Shown: piece after piece, positions 34,120 through 42,918 of the stretch | Position numbering within the stretch: the stretch's first letter is position 1 | Layout: each line of letters opens with the position of its first letter | From: Maridesulfovibrio sp050916235 | GTDB lineage: Bacteria; Desulfobacterota; Desulfovibrionia; Desulfovibrionales; Desulfovibrionaceae | Length of the DNA stretch: 64,000 bases | Reading direction: 5' to 3' | Assembly (NCBI RefSeq): GCF_050916235.1 | Contig: NZ_CP104854.1 | Coordinates: 1,550,001 to 1,614,000, forward strand | Notes under the pieces: model-generated | What the model saw: only the letters and a program-made list of their open reading frames with translations | What the model was told of the DNA's origin: nothing | Databases searched by the model: none | Translations under genes and position numbers: made by a program

Positions 34120-35154
34120 ATGAAACAGCTCATCCGCAATATATGCAACAGTCTTAAATCCGGCAAAGACCTCTTTCTGGCTTCAATTGTCAAAAGTTCG
34201 GGGTCCACACCTCGCTCATCCGGCAGCAAGATGGTCATAAGACGGGACGGATCCATTGACGGGACCATCGGCGGCGGACTGCTGGAGGCCATGGTCCAGC
34301 AAGAGGCTGCCAAACTTTTTCAGGGAGAAGGCAGCATTGCGATTATCAAGGAGTTCGACCTTTCCAACGAGCTTGCCGCCAATGCGGACATGATCTGCGG
34401 CGGGCATGTGTCGGTCATGCTTGAGCACCTTCCGGCCGATGAAGCCACTCTTTCCGTTTTCACCTCAGTTGATAAGGCCATGCGCATGGGCAAACATGCC
34501 GTGCTTTTCACGGTTACAGGAGAAAACCGTGTTGTGGAAAGGCAGGCCGTCCGGCCCTGCTGCCAGCTCCCTGCACTTGATTCTGCCGATGCAGAAACCG
34601 CATCGCGGATGCAGGAGGAGACTATCAAGTCCGGTCTTCCGGTCATGGAAGAGTGCGGGAACGTCCTGCTCATGGCTGAAGCATTCATTCCCCAGCCGGA
34701 ACTTTTCATTTTCGGGGCCGGGCATGTCTCACGCCCCACGGCCGCACTAGCCTCTTCAGTAAATTTCCGGACCGTGGTTCTTGATGACCGCTCTGAGTTC
34801 GCCAACCGGGAAAGGTTCCCGGAAGCGGATGAAATCCGTGTTCTTGCCGGTTTTGAAAACTGCTTTGCAGGACTGGATGTAAATGTTAACTCATACGTAA
34901 TAATTGTCACCCGCGGACACCTGCACGACAAAACCGTTCTGGGACAGGCTTTGGCCACCCCGGCCCGCTACGTGGGCATGATCGGCAGCAGGAAAAAACG
35001 TGACGCCATTTATGAAGCACTCCTTTCCGAGGGTCTTACCCAGAACGATATTGACCGCTGCCACTGCCCCATCGGCCTGAGCATCGGAGCACAGACCCCC
35101 GAAGAAATAGCAGTATCCATAGTGGCTGAACTCATCCAGAAACGCGCCGGATAG
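34120..35154 (+). CDS. XdhC/CoxI family molybdenum-hydroxylase maturation protein
   Basis: 344 residues. XdhC proteins bind the molybdenum cofactor, aid its sulfuration and deliver it to xanthine-oxidase-family enzymes. The N-terminal domain has SIVKSSGSTPRSSGSKMVI and DGTIGGGLLEA. The C-terminal Rossmann domain has LFIFGAGHVSRPTAALASSV (about 205-224), TVVLDDRSEFANRERFP and YVGMIGSRKKRDAI, ending with HCPIGLSIGAQTPEEIAVSI. The presence of XdhC makes the cluster's link to Mop concrete. The ATG is preceded by AAGGACCGGCTCC. Confidence 0.93.
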   Translation: MKQLIRNICNSLKSGKDLFLASIVKSSGSTPRSSGSKMVIRRDGSIDGTIGGGLLEAMVQQEAAKLFQGEGSIAIIKEFDLSNELAANADMICGGHVSVMLEHLPADEATLSVFTSVDKAMRMGKHAVLFTVTGENRVVERQAVRPCCQLPALDSADAETASRMQEETIKSGLPVMEECGNVLLMAEAFIPQPELFIFGAGHVSRPTAALASSVNFRTVVLDDRSEFANRERFPEADEIRVLAGFENCFAGLDVNVNSYVIIVTRGHLHDKTVLGQALATPARYVGMIGSRKKRDAIYEALLSEGLTQNDIDRCHCPIGLSIGAQTPEEIAVSIVAELIQKRAG

Positions 35155-35159
35155 CAAGT

Positions 35160-36293
35160 ATGAACATTTACGGACTGGTACTTGCGGCGGGATACTCGTC
35201 GCGAATGGGAAAACTGAAGGCTCTGCTGCCGCTTGACGGCGGCACGGTTCTTTCACTCTGTATCCGCGCCCTCATGGACGGCGGTGCCGCGGATGTATTC
35301 GTGGTCACCGGTCATATGTCGGAAAAAATCGGCCCTGTTGCCGTTTCGCTGGGGATGCACGAAGTGTTCAACCCCGATTTCGAGCAGGGCATGTTTTCCT
35401 CGATCAAGGCAGGAGTCAAGGCACTGCCTGAAGACGCCTCCGCCTTTATGGTTCTCCCGGTGGATATACCCCTGATCAGGCCTTCCACAATCCGAGCACT
35501 CACATTCGATTATGCAGCCAACCCTGCAGACATAGTCTACCCCTGCTTCAGAGGAGAGAGGGGACACCCCCCGCTCATAAGCGCAAAACTAATCCCGGAA
35601 ATACTGGCCCACGATGGCGAGGGTGGATTGCGCGCAATCCTTGAAAAACACGAAGACAATGCCCGGGACCATCACATGCCGGACCTCGGCATACTGCGCG
35701 ATCTGGACACGCCGGAAGACTATGCCAGGGCCTGCCGCATTTCACGCCGACGCATCCCCCAGAAGGAAGAGTGCGAAGCCCTGTGGGAACTGGCTGAAAC
35801 ACCTGTGCAGACCCGCGAACACTGCAAAAAAGTTGCCAGAGCGGCGTGTTTCATGGCCGCGGCCCTCAATGAAGCCCGCAACCACCATAAGGCTCTCGAC
35901 CTCAACACCGTGCGCAGCGCAGCGCTGATGCACGATATTGCCAAACTGCGCAGGAACCACGAAGCGGCCGGAGCGGCCATCCTGACCGGATACGGTTTTT
36001 CCGGAATCGCCGACATTGTCGCGGCTCACAGGGATACTGACATCAAGCCCGACTCCCCCCTCACCGAACAGGAAATCGTCTTTCTGGCCGACAAGCTTTT
36101 TCAGGGAACCCGTCTGGTTTCACTGAGTGAAAGGTACGGGCATACCCTGCAACGCTGGAGCAATGATCCTGAAGCAGTGAAAGCCATAACCGAGAGACTG
36201 CACCGGGCTGAAGCTCTGATGAAAAGATACGAGCAGGAGGCCGGAGTGGAGATGCCGGCCTTTCTACTCTACAATATGGATAAAGACTGCTGA
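35160..36293 (+). CDS. MobA/MocA-like nucleotidyltransferase fused to an HD phosphohydrolase domain (DVU_1551 type)
   Basis: 377 residues in two parts. Residues 1-195 are a MobA-like NTP transferase (GLVLAAGYSSRMGKLKALLPL; VLPVDIPLIRPSTI; FRGERGHPPLIS; LRDLDTPEDY), probably adding CMP to molybdopterin to make the cytosine dinucleotide form that Mop-type enzymes need. Residues about 215-370 are an HD domain (REHCKKVARAACFMA, AALMHDIAKLRRNHE, VAAHRD, FLADKLFQG) that should hydrolyse a phosphate or phosphodiester. It starts 5 bases after xdhC and ends overlapping the histidine phosphatase gene (TGATGA). The role of the HD part is unknown. Confidence 0.88.
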   Translation: MNIYGLVLAAGYSSRMGKLKALLPLDGGTVLSLCIRALMDGGAADVFVVTGHMSEKIGPVAVSLGMHEVFNPDFEQGMFSSIKAGVKALPEDASAFMVLPVDIPLIRPSTIRALTFDYAANPADIVYPCFRGERGHPPLISAKLIPEILAHDGEGGLRAILEKHEDNARDHHMPDLGILRDLDTPEDYARACRISRRRIPQKEECEALWELAETPVQTREHCKKVARAACFMAAALNEARNHHKALDLNTVRSAALMHDIAKLRRNHEAAGAAILTGYGFSGIADIVAAHRDTDIKPDSPLTEQEIVFLADKLFQGTRLVSLSERYGHTLQRWSNDPEAVKAITERLHRAEALMKRYEQEAGVEMPAFLLYNMDKDC

Positions 36294-36922
36294 TGATCGT
36301 AATGGTTCGGCATGCTGAAGCGGACAAGGCGAAAGGAAGAGCGATCGGTCACACCGACCTGAACCTTTCTCCTGAAGGATTGAAACAGGCCGGAATGCTG
36401 GCCGAGGCCCTCGCAGACACCCGGTTCAAGACATTTCTATGCAGTCCGCTGAAAAGAACCATGCAGACAGCCATGGCCCTGCAGGACAAATGGGGAACAA
36501 GCCCTGTGCCCTGTCCGGAACTGGCTGAAATCGACCTCGGGGAATGGGATGGACTGAGCTTCGAAAAAATACGGGCCGACTATCCTGAAGAATACCTCCG
36601 CCGGGGACAGGATATCACAGCTTACCACCCTCCCGGCGGTGAGAACTTCATTGATCTGAAAGAACGGGTCTCTATTCTTCTGCAGAGACTCTCGACACAG
36701 GATTCTCCCGCCATACTTGTCACCCATGCCGGGGTCATCAGGGTGATCATGCACATCGCCCTCGGCTTTCCACTGGAAAACATTTTCCATATCACCCCGG
36801 CCCACTGTCACGCCTCAATCATGGTTAGGCAAAACACAGGTTATATACTTAAGGGCTACAATCTGCCCCCCGGTCAGGATCTTTCCTCATTCATAAATAA
36901 ACTGATGCAGCAGCGGACCTAA
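36293..36922 (+). CDS. Histidine phosphatase (phosphoglycerate mutase-like) family protein
   Basis: 209 residues. It begins MIVMVRHAEA, the RHG-type phosphohistidine motif, and has CSPLKRTMQTA, EIDLGEWDGLSFEKI and VTHAGVIRVI with the second catalytic His. Relatives include alpha-ribazole phosphatase CobC and general phosphatases. The start ATG overlaps the stop of the nucleotidyltransferase-HD gene, so it belongs to the same unit and may act on a nucleotide by-product. Its substrate is inferred only from position. Confidence 0.88.
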   Translation: MIVMVRHAEADKAKGRAIGHTDLNLSPEGLKQAGMLAEALADTRFKTFLCSPLKRTMQTAMALQDKWGTSPVPCPELAEIDLGEWDGLSFEKIRADYPEEYLRRGQDITAYHPPGGENFIDLKERVSILLQRLSTQDSPAILVTHAGVIRVIMHIALGFPLENIFHITPAHCHASIMVRQNTGYILKGYNLPPGQDLSSFINKLMQQRT

Positions 36923-37019
36923 TTCTCTTTGCCTTGACTTCTTTTCAGCACAGGCGGAGAATGAACACAGTTCAATTATTATAGATTTTTAGACATAATA
37001 GATAAAGAACGGAGAAAGC

Positions 37020-38162
37020 ATGCAGATAACCAAATTCGCAATTCCTGAAGTTATCTTCGGCAACGGAAGCATACAGTTCCTGGCTTCCTGCGCGCAAAGG
37101 CTGGGAGCCAAAAGAGTACTTCTGGTCAGCGACAAGGGAATCGAAGAATCCGGCTGGGTCGCACTGATCCGTGAAATACTTGAAAGCGCCAAACTGGACT
37201 GCATCTACTTCGATGAACTTACGGCCAACCCCCGCGACCGGCAGATCCAGCAGGGAGCCAAACTCTACCGGGACAGCAGGGCGGATGTAATCATCGGCCT
37301 CGGAGGAGGAAGTCCCATTGACGCATCCAAGGGGATTGCAACCATCGTGAGCAACGGCGGAAACATTCATGACTACGAGGGGGCCAACCGCATAATCCAT
37401 CCCCTGCCGCCAATGATATTCATCCCCACAACAGCCGGAAGCGGCTCTGACGTCTCCCAGTATGCAATCATCACCGACGAAAAACGGCAGGTGAAGATGT
37501 CCATCATCAGCCGCTCACTGGTACCCAATATTTCCATCATCGACCCGGACCTGCTGGTAACCAAATCAAGGGAGCTGATACTCTCATCGGCGGTTGATGC
37601 ACTGGCCCACGCAGTGGAATCCTACGTATCAAGACTCGCCTCCCCCTTCACTGAATCACAGGCGTTGACCGCCATCAGGCTCATCGCCGGGAACATCAAG
37701 CCAGCAGCAAATTCAAAGAACCGCGAGGCACTGAAGAACCTCTCCATTGCCAGCACTGCAGCGGGGATGTCCTTCAGCAACGCCGGACTCGGTGTGGGGC
37801 ACGCGCTTGCCCACTCTCTGGGAGGCCGTTACGATGTGACCCACGGCATGGCCCTGCCCATCCTGCTCCCGGCCGTAATCCGCTTCAACCAGCCCAGTTG
37901 TGAACGCAAGATGGCGACCATCGCCCATGCAATTTACGAGAGCTGTCCTGCTCCCGTAAGCGATCGCAAGAAATCGCTCAGTGACACACTTTACAATCTG
38001 TTTGAAGAGCTTGGAATTCCCATGCAGATGCGCAAAATTGTCCCGGACAACAGCCATATGGAAGAAATCTGTAAATTGGCCGTGCAGGATGCCTGCTCCG
38101 TGCCCAATCCCAAGGAAGCCACATGGCAGGATCTTTACCAGATATGCAGCGAGGCATGGTAG
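37020..38162 (+). CDS. Iron-containing alcohol dehydrogenase (first copy)
   Basis: 380 residues, family III alcohol dehydrogenase. The NAD-binding loop is GLGGGSPIDASKGIA (about 93-107). Metal ligands are present in AVDALAHAVESY (Asp and His) and in GVGHALAHSLGGRYDVTHG (two His). It interconverts primary alcohols and aldehydes. It begins 97 bases after the histidine phosphatase and ends 1 base before the sensor kinase start, so it probably forms an operon with the two-component pair. It is only moderately like the second copy at 41220. Confidence 0.93.
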   Translation: MQITKFAIPEVIFGNGSIQFLASCAQRLGAKRVLLVSDKGIEESGWVALIREILESAKLDCIYFDELTANPRDRQIQQGAKLYRDSRADVIIGLGGGSPIDASKGIATIVSNGGNIHDYEGANRIIHPLPPMIFIPTTAGSGSDVSQYAIITDEKRQVKMSIISRSLVPNISIIDPDLLVTKSRELILSSAVDALAHAVESYVSRLASPFTESQALTAIRLIAGNIKPAANSKNREALKNLSIASTAAGMSFSNAGLGVGHALAHSLGGRYDVTHGMALPILLPAVIRFNQPSCERKMATIAHAIYESCPAPVSDRKKSLSDTLYNLFEELGIPMQMRKIVPDNSHMEEICKLAVQDACSVPNPKEATWQDLYQICSEAW

Positions 38163-38163
38163 T

Positions 38164-39354
38164 ATGGTAAACCACACAAGACTGCACGATCTTATCGGTA
38201 TTGAGCACCACAAGCTCAACTTCTTTCAGGAACTGCAGCAGAACATCAAGGAACTGAAAGAGATCAACCGGGAGTCGGAAGACCAGCGTTGTGAAATCAC
38301 CGCCATTCTGGACGGCATCACAGATGTAATGATGGTCCTTTCCGAGAATATGGAAATCATCTCGGTCAACCGCATTTTCGAAAAACTGTTTCCTGGCATC
38401 AACCCCATCGGAAAGAAGTGCTACTCCCTGTTCAGGGATACTGAAAAACCCTGCCCGGAATGTCCGGCCTTCAAATCCCTCTCCACTAATGCGGTGTGCA
38501 AGGATACAGCTATCTTCCGTATCGACGGCAAAAACATGCAGTTTGACATGATCGCCTCTCCGCTGCGCAACCCGGAGGTCAAGGAAAATCGCATCCTCAT
38601 CTTCAAGCGCGACGTAACCATGGAAAAGGAATATCAGGCCAAATTCTATCAGGCGGAGAAGATGGCGACTATTGGCGTACTGGCTGCCGGTGTTGCCCAT
38701 GAGATTAACAATCCAATGGCTGCCGTGGCCGGATTCGCAGAAGGAATCCAGCGCAGGCTGACTCGGCTGGATGAATCCATACCCGATGATCTGGCCGAAG
38801 ACCTCTACGACTATACCAACACCATTCTTAAAGAATGCCTGCGCTGTCAGGACATAGTGAAAACCCTGCTGTCATTCAGCCGTCCTGTTGCATCCGAATT
38901 TCTCCCGGTGGACCTCAATCAGGTTGCCAAAGACACACTGCGGCTTCTGGACCACCAGTTCCGCCGCTACCAGCACATCAACCTGAATATGGAGCTTACC
39001 TCTCCCCTGCACCACATTTACGGAAACGAGGCCCAGCTCAAACAGGTTGTGTTGAACCTGCTGACCAATGCGGTGGACGCTGTGGAGGAAAAAGGAGACA
39101 TCTCCGTCAGAACTTTTGTGGAAGACGACCATGTGGGACTTAAAGTCTGTGATTCCGGCTGCGGTATCCCGGAGGAGAACCGGGATATGCTCTTCGAGCC
39201 GTTCTTTACCACCAAAAAAGTGGGCCGAGGAATCGGAATAGGACTTTCCACCTGCTATAATATTGTACGCGAACACCGCGGGGAGATCATTGTGGACAGT
39301 GAAGTGGGCATTGGCTCCTGCTTTACGGTCCGCTTCCCCACCAGTGAGAACTAG
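38164..39354 (+). CDS. PAS sensor histidine kinase
   Basis: 396 residues from the ATG at 38164, 1 base after the alcohol dehydrogenase stop; the longer upstream frame only overlaps that gene. A coiled lead (about 10-45) is followed by a PAS domain (about 45-155) with cysteines in KKCYSLF and EKPCPECP, seen in many anaerobe PAS sensors and possibly redox-active. Phosphoacceptor His179 lies in GVAHEINNP, and ATP-binding motifs are NLLTNAVDA, DSGCGIPEE and GIGIGLSTC. No membrane helix, so it is cytoplasmic. It is coupled to the NtrC-type regulator 3 bases downstream. Confidence 0.93.
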   Translation: MVNHTRLHDLIGIEHHKLNFFQELQQNIKELKEINRESEDQRCEITAILDGITDVMMVLSENMEIISVNRIFEKLFPGINPIGKKCYSLFRDTEKPCPECPAFKSLSTNAVCKDTAIFRIDGKNMQFDMIASPLRNPEVKENRILIFKRDVTMEKEYQAKFYQAEKMATIGVLAAGVAHEINNPMAAVAGFAEGIQRRLTRLDESIPDDLAEDLYDYTNTILKECLRCQDIVKTLLSFSRPVASEFLPVDLNQVAKDTLRLLDHQFRRYQHINLNMELTSPLHHIYGNEAQLKQVVLNLLTNAVDAVEEKGDISVRTFVEDDHVGLKVCDSGCGIPEENRDMLFEPFFTTKKVGRGIGIGLSTCYNIVREHRGEIIVDSEVGIGSCFTVRFPTSEN

Positions 39355-39357
39355 AAC

Positions 39358-40701
39358 ATGCCAGAAATTTACAAAGTCCTTGTTGTTGATGACGAGGAAT
39401 CCATCCTCAAACTGCTTGGCAAGGAGCTTGCCAGTTCAGAACGCATAGTACATACCGCCAACTGCGCTCAGACTGCACGGGAAATGGTGCGTAAGGAACG
39501 CTATGAAGTCATTGTCTCCGACATCCGGCTGCCGGACGGGGACGGGCTCGAACTGCTTACCGAATTCAAGGATATGGAGCCCGATGTTGAAGTCATCCTG
39601 ATCACCGGGCACGGGAATATCGACAACGCAGTCGAAGCCATCCGCATCGGAGCCTATGACTACATCACCAAACCCTTCCGCCTTGACCGGGTCGAGCTGG
39701 TTGTGGACCGGGCCTGGCAACGGGTCTGCCTGACCCGCGAGAACCGCAGCTACAAGCACTCCCAGCGCTGCGACACAGCCAGTTCCCAGTTGATAGGCAG
39801 TTCTGTACCCATCAAGCAGATCCGTCACCTGATCAACAAGGTGGCGCCCACCAACGTTCCGGTTCTCATCACCGGTGAGTCCGGTGCGGGTAAAGACGTT
39901 GTTGCACATGCCATCCACTGTGCCAGCCAGCGGGCCGGCAAGCCCATGATAGTAAAAAACTGCGCCACACTGCAGAAGGAGCTGTCTCGCAGTGAACTTT
40001 TCGGGCACACCAAAGGTTCATTCACCGGAGCGACTGAGAACTGCGACGGGCTTATGACCTTCGCGCATACCGGTACGCTCTTCCTTGATGAAATAGGTGA
40101 ACTGCCATTTGAAGTGCAGGCCTCGCTTCTGCGCGTACTGGAAGCGCACACTTTCAGGCGTGTCGGAGAAAAAGACGAGCGCACCGTTGATATCCGCTTC
40201 CTGTTTGCCACCAACCGCAACCTGGTCAGGGAAGTAGAGGAAGGGCGTTTCCATGAAGCCCTTTTTCACCGCATAAACGTCTTCAACATTTCCCTTCCTG
40301 AGCTTAAGGACCGTCGAGAGGATGTTCCTTTATTAATAGACTTTTTCCTGCACAAGATGGGCCTGCAGATGGGTCAGGGGGAATACACGGTCAGCGAGAG
40401 GGCCATGCAGTGCATGCTGTCCTATCATTGGCCGGGTAACGTGCGCGAGCTGCGCAACGTGCTTGAGCGCAGTATCATTCTGTCAGAGAATAACGTCATA
40501 ACCAGCGCCTGCCTGCCCAAGGAAATTGCCGACCAGCCGGAACGCGAGGGCGAAGCCGGTATTCTTTCACTTGAACGCATGGAACGTGAACATATCATCA
40601 AGGCTCTGGACTTCTTCAACGGAAATCGCCAGAAGGCCGCGCAGGCGCTCGGCATCGGCCGCAAGACCCTTTACCGCAAAATCGACAAATATACTCTGTA
40701 A
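39358..40701 (+). CDS. NtrC-type sigma-54 response regulator
   Basis: 447 residues: receiver (1-120; phosphoacceptor Asp55 in VSDIRLPDG), AAA+ domain (about 145-375) with Walker A GESGAGKD, Walker B GTLFLDEIGE and HWPGNVRELRN, and a Fis-type helix-turn-helix (NRQKAAQALGIGRKTLYRKI). The sigma-54 contact loop reads GSFTGA instead of GAFTGA, a tolerated variant. It pairs with the kinase just upstream. The obvious target is the sigma-54 promoter 430 bases downstream that drives the second alcohol dehydrogenase. Confidence 0.95.
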   Translation: MPEIYKVLVVDDEESILKLLGKELASSERIVHTANCAQTAREMVRKERYEVIVSDIRLPDGDGLELLTEFKDMEPDVEVILITGHGNIDNAVEAIRIGAYDYITKPFRLDRVELVVDRAWQRVCLTRENRSYKHSQRCDTASSQLIGSSVPIKQIRHLINKVAPTNVPVLITGESGAGKDVVAHAIHCASQRAGKPMIVKNCATLQKELSRSELFGHTKGSFTGATENCDGLMTFAHTGTLFLDEIGELPFEVQASLLRVLEAHTFRRVGEKDERTVDIRFLFATNRNLVREVEEGRFHEALFHRINVFNISLPELKDRREDVPLLIDFFLHKMGLQMGQGEYTVSERAMQCMLSYHWPGNVRELRNVLERSIILSENNVITSACLPKEIADQPEREGEAGILSLERMEREHIIKALDFFNGNRQKAAQALGIGRKTLYRKIDKYTL

Positions 40702-40726
40702 TCCGAACAGGATTATCTTATAAAAC

Positions 40727-40756
40727 AAGGCCGTTCCGGGAAACCGGAGCGGCCTT
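40727..40756 (+). terminator. Terminator after the NtrC-type regulator
   Basis: AAGGCCGTTCCGG and CCGGAGCGGCCTT pair around GAAA, followed by ATCTATTT. It isolates the regulator operon from the downstream adh promoter. Confidence 0.75.
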
Positions 40757-41004
40757 ATCTATTTCATCTCAATAAAAAGCATTCATACGCTCTTTATTAA
40801 TCTTTAATAAAAGGGTATGATCAACAATTTTTCATACAATTGATGCGCCAATCAATGTAAAAAAAATATAAAATAATGCAAAACGACCTTACACAGTTGC
40901 TCGATAGTATGCTAAGAAAAGCACAAGATCCTTCTGACACATTTGTTGCTGTTGCTGGTTCAAAACGACACACGCTCTTACAATACCTTACAGCACAACA
41001 CAAT

Positions 41005-41020
41005 TGTCACTTTTGTTACA
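41005..41020. promoter_or_regulatory. Candidate enhancer site for the second alcohol dehydrogenase
   Basis: TGTCAC-TTTT-GTTACA, half-sites TGTCAC and TGTAAC in inverted order, 110 bases upstream of the sigma-54 -24 element. A plausible binding site for the regulator encoded at 39358-40701. Confidence 0.5.
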
Positions 41021-41129
41021 TTTTTCACATAGAAAAAGCTGATAAAAAAGGACACAAAGGAATTAAACATGATTCACAATGCCCATAGGGCTCAAACTAC
41101 AAAGCTTTGAAATTAATTGATTTTCTGTT

Positions 41130-41144
41130 TGGCACGCGACTTGC
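41130..41144 (+). promoter_or_regulatory. Sigma-54 promoter of the second alcohol dehydrogenase
   Basis: TGGCACG-CGAC-TTGC, a full consensus match, about 75 bases before the start codon. From TTTGGCACGCG to CTTATAGA it differs from the ald promoter at a single base. Confidence 0.9.
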
Positions 41145-41219
41145 CTTATAGAAAGCGTTAATAAGTACAAGACTAGGCCCAACCTTCTAAAAACCTATTA
41201 AGCTAAAGGATGGTCTCAA

Positions 41220-42401
41220 ATGGCAGTACGTGAACAAGTTTACGGTTTCTTCATTCCCAGCGTAACCCTGATCGGTATCGGCGCTCACAAAGAAATCCCC
41301 GCTCGCATTAAAGCTCTTGGCGGGAAAAAGCCCCTTCTGGTTACCGACAAAGGTATTACCGGCTGCGGAATCACCCAGCAGATCGTTGATATCCTGAAAG
41401 CTGACGGAATGGATTGCGTTGTTTATGACGACACCATTCCCAACCCCACTGACAACAACGTTGCCGCAGGCGTAAAAGCCTACCAGGACAACGGCTGCGA
41501 CTCCCTGATCACCCTCGGCGGCGGTAGCTCTCATGACTGTGGTAAGGGCGTAGGTCTTGTAGTTTCCAACGGCGGCACCATCCACGACTTCGAAGGCGTG
41601 GACAAGTCCACCAAACCCATGCCTCCTTATGTTGCGGTTAACACCACCGCCGGAACCGCGTCTGAAATGACCCGTTTCTGCATCATCACCGACACTTCCC
41701 GCAAAGTTAAGATGGCTATCGTTGACTGGCGCGTTACCCCCGGTATCGCTCTTGACGACCCGCTGCTCATGATGGGCATGCCCCCGGCACTTACTGCTGC
41801 AACCGGTATGGACGCTCTGACCCACTCCGTTGAAGCATGGGTTTCCACCATCGCTACCCCCATCACCGATGCATGTGCTGAAAAGTCCATCAGACTTATT
41901 AACAAATATCTGCGCCGCGCTGTTGCAAACGGCCAGGACATCGAAGCCCGTGAAGGTATGTGTTACGCACAGTACCTCGGCGGTATGGCCTTCAACAACG
42001 CTTCCCTGGGTCACGTTCACGCCATGGCTCACCAGCTCGGCGGCTTCTACGACCTGCCCCACGGCGAATGTAACGCTATCCTGCTGCCCCACGTTGAACA
42101 GCACAACCTGATTGCAAACGTCGAACGTTTCGCAACCATGGCTGAATGGCTCGGCGTTAACACCGCCGGCATGGATACCCGTGTCGCAGCTGACGCAGCT
42201 CTCGACGCTATCCGCACTCTCTCCGCCGACGTAGGTATTCCTGCCGGTCTGATCGCTCTGGGCGAAAAGTACGGCAAGAAGGTTTCCGCCGACGACATCC
42301 CCACCATGACAGCAAACGCTCAGAAAGATGCCTGTGGTCTCACCAACCCCAGAATGATGACTGACGCAGCTGTTGCAGCTATCTACAAGGCTGCCCTTTA
42401 G
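41220..42401 (+). CDS. Iron-containing alcohol dehydrogenase (second copy, highly expressed type)
   Basis: 393 residues. NAD loop LGGGSSHDCGKGVG (about 98-111); metal ligands in TGMDALTHSVEAWVS and SLGHVHAMAHQLGGFYDLPHGE. Codon choice is strongly restricted (GGT/GGC, CTG, AAG, TCC), like ald and mop, indicating very high expression. It has its own sigma-54 promoter. Such enzymes oxidise ethanol or other primary alcohols in Desulfovibrio, and the aldehyde made is a substrate for Mop. A hairpin follows the stop. Confidence 0.95.
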   Translation: MAVREQVYGFFIPSVTLIGIGAHKEIPARIKALGGKKPLLVTDKGITGCGITQQIVDILKADGMDCVVYDDTIPNPTDNNVAAGVKAYQDNGCDSLITLGGGSSHDCGKGVGLVVSNGGTIHDFEGVDKSTKPMPPYVAVNTTAGTASEMTRFCIITDTSRKVKMAIVDWRVTPGIALDDPLLMMGMPPALTAATGMDALTHSVEAWVSTIATPITDACAEKSIRLINKYLRRAVANGQDIEAREGMCYAQYLGGMAFNNASLGHVHAMAHQLGGFYDLPHGECNAILLPHVEQHNLIANVERFATMAEWLGVNTAGMDTRVAADAALDAIRTLSADVGIPAGLIALGEKYGKKVSADDIPTMTANAQKDACGLTNPRMMTDAAVAAIYKAAL

Positions 42402-42918
42402 CATAAAGATCCATCCGGTCCCGGAATCTGCAAGCCGGGACCGGATGTACAAGATATTCAGGCCACGGAAAGACGGTAATCTTTGTATAACAGAGGTCAT
42501 GGATTGGTAGAGGCTGATTCCGTTTTTTCGTAAATGTCCGGAACTGGCGAGCAGGTGGAGCTGCTAACTTAACTCCGGAACGGCCCTGTATTTCCGAGGG
42601 GGATGGCCCCATCCCCCTCAGACTTGAAATTTCCCGAAGGACCGGTTGCTTCAAAATAAAACCGCACGCTTAGAACGCTTACGGACCTTAAACCCCACAC
42701 AGCTTCAATGGAGAAGGCTCCCCACCCTGAGAGCCTCCCAACCCCAGCACCTTGGAGCAACCGAAGCAACCGGCCCCTTCAAAAACCTTCCCCGACTGTA
42801 TCGCTATCTTTTCATCTTTCTGTACATGTACAGATTCCTTTCATACGGTTAGCTGTCTTATTTACAAGTACCGCTGTGCTGTCTTATATCTTCTGCAATT
42901 CCATCCAAGGACACTCCA
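42402..42918. other. Gene-free region rich in inverted repeats
   Basis: 517 bases. It has a hairpin after adh (42412-42447), a GC-rich palindrome (42596-42619: GAGGGGGATGG-CC-CCATCCCCCTC) and a distant inverted repeat pair, CCGGTTGCTTC at 42642-42652 and GAAGCAACCGG at 42763-42773, extended outward by GAAGG/CCTTC. The bracketed 110 bases might be a remnant of a small mobile element. No convincing gene; the 42569-42769 minus-strand frame looks unlike a protein. Confidence 0.6.
42412..42447 (+). terminator. Hairpin after the second alcohol dehydrogenase
   Basis: CATCCGGTCCCGG and CCGGGACCGGATG pair perfectly over 13 bases, 10 bases after the stop. No T-run; a probable terminator or 3' stabiliser. 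Confidence 0.65.

Larger units (their letters stand above)
40757..41219. other. Control region of the second alcohol dehydrogenase
   Basis: No credible gene: the frame at 40876-41088 has no ribosome-binding site. It contains an inverted repeat at 41005-41020, several scattered GACACA strings (near 40937, 40969 and 41049), a sigma-54 promoter at 41130-41144 and a short purine-rich leader (AAAGGATGGTCTCAA) before the ATG at 41220. Confidence 0.7.

Noticed and set aside
40876..41088. 70-codon frame upstream of the second alcohol dehydrogenase
   Set aside because: No ribosome-binding site, low-complexity product, and it overlaps the control region with its inverted repeat just ahead of the sigma-54 promoter.
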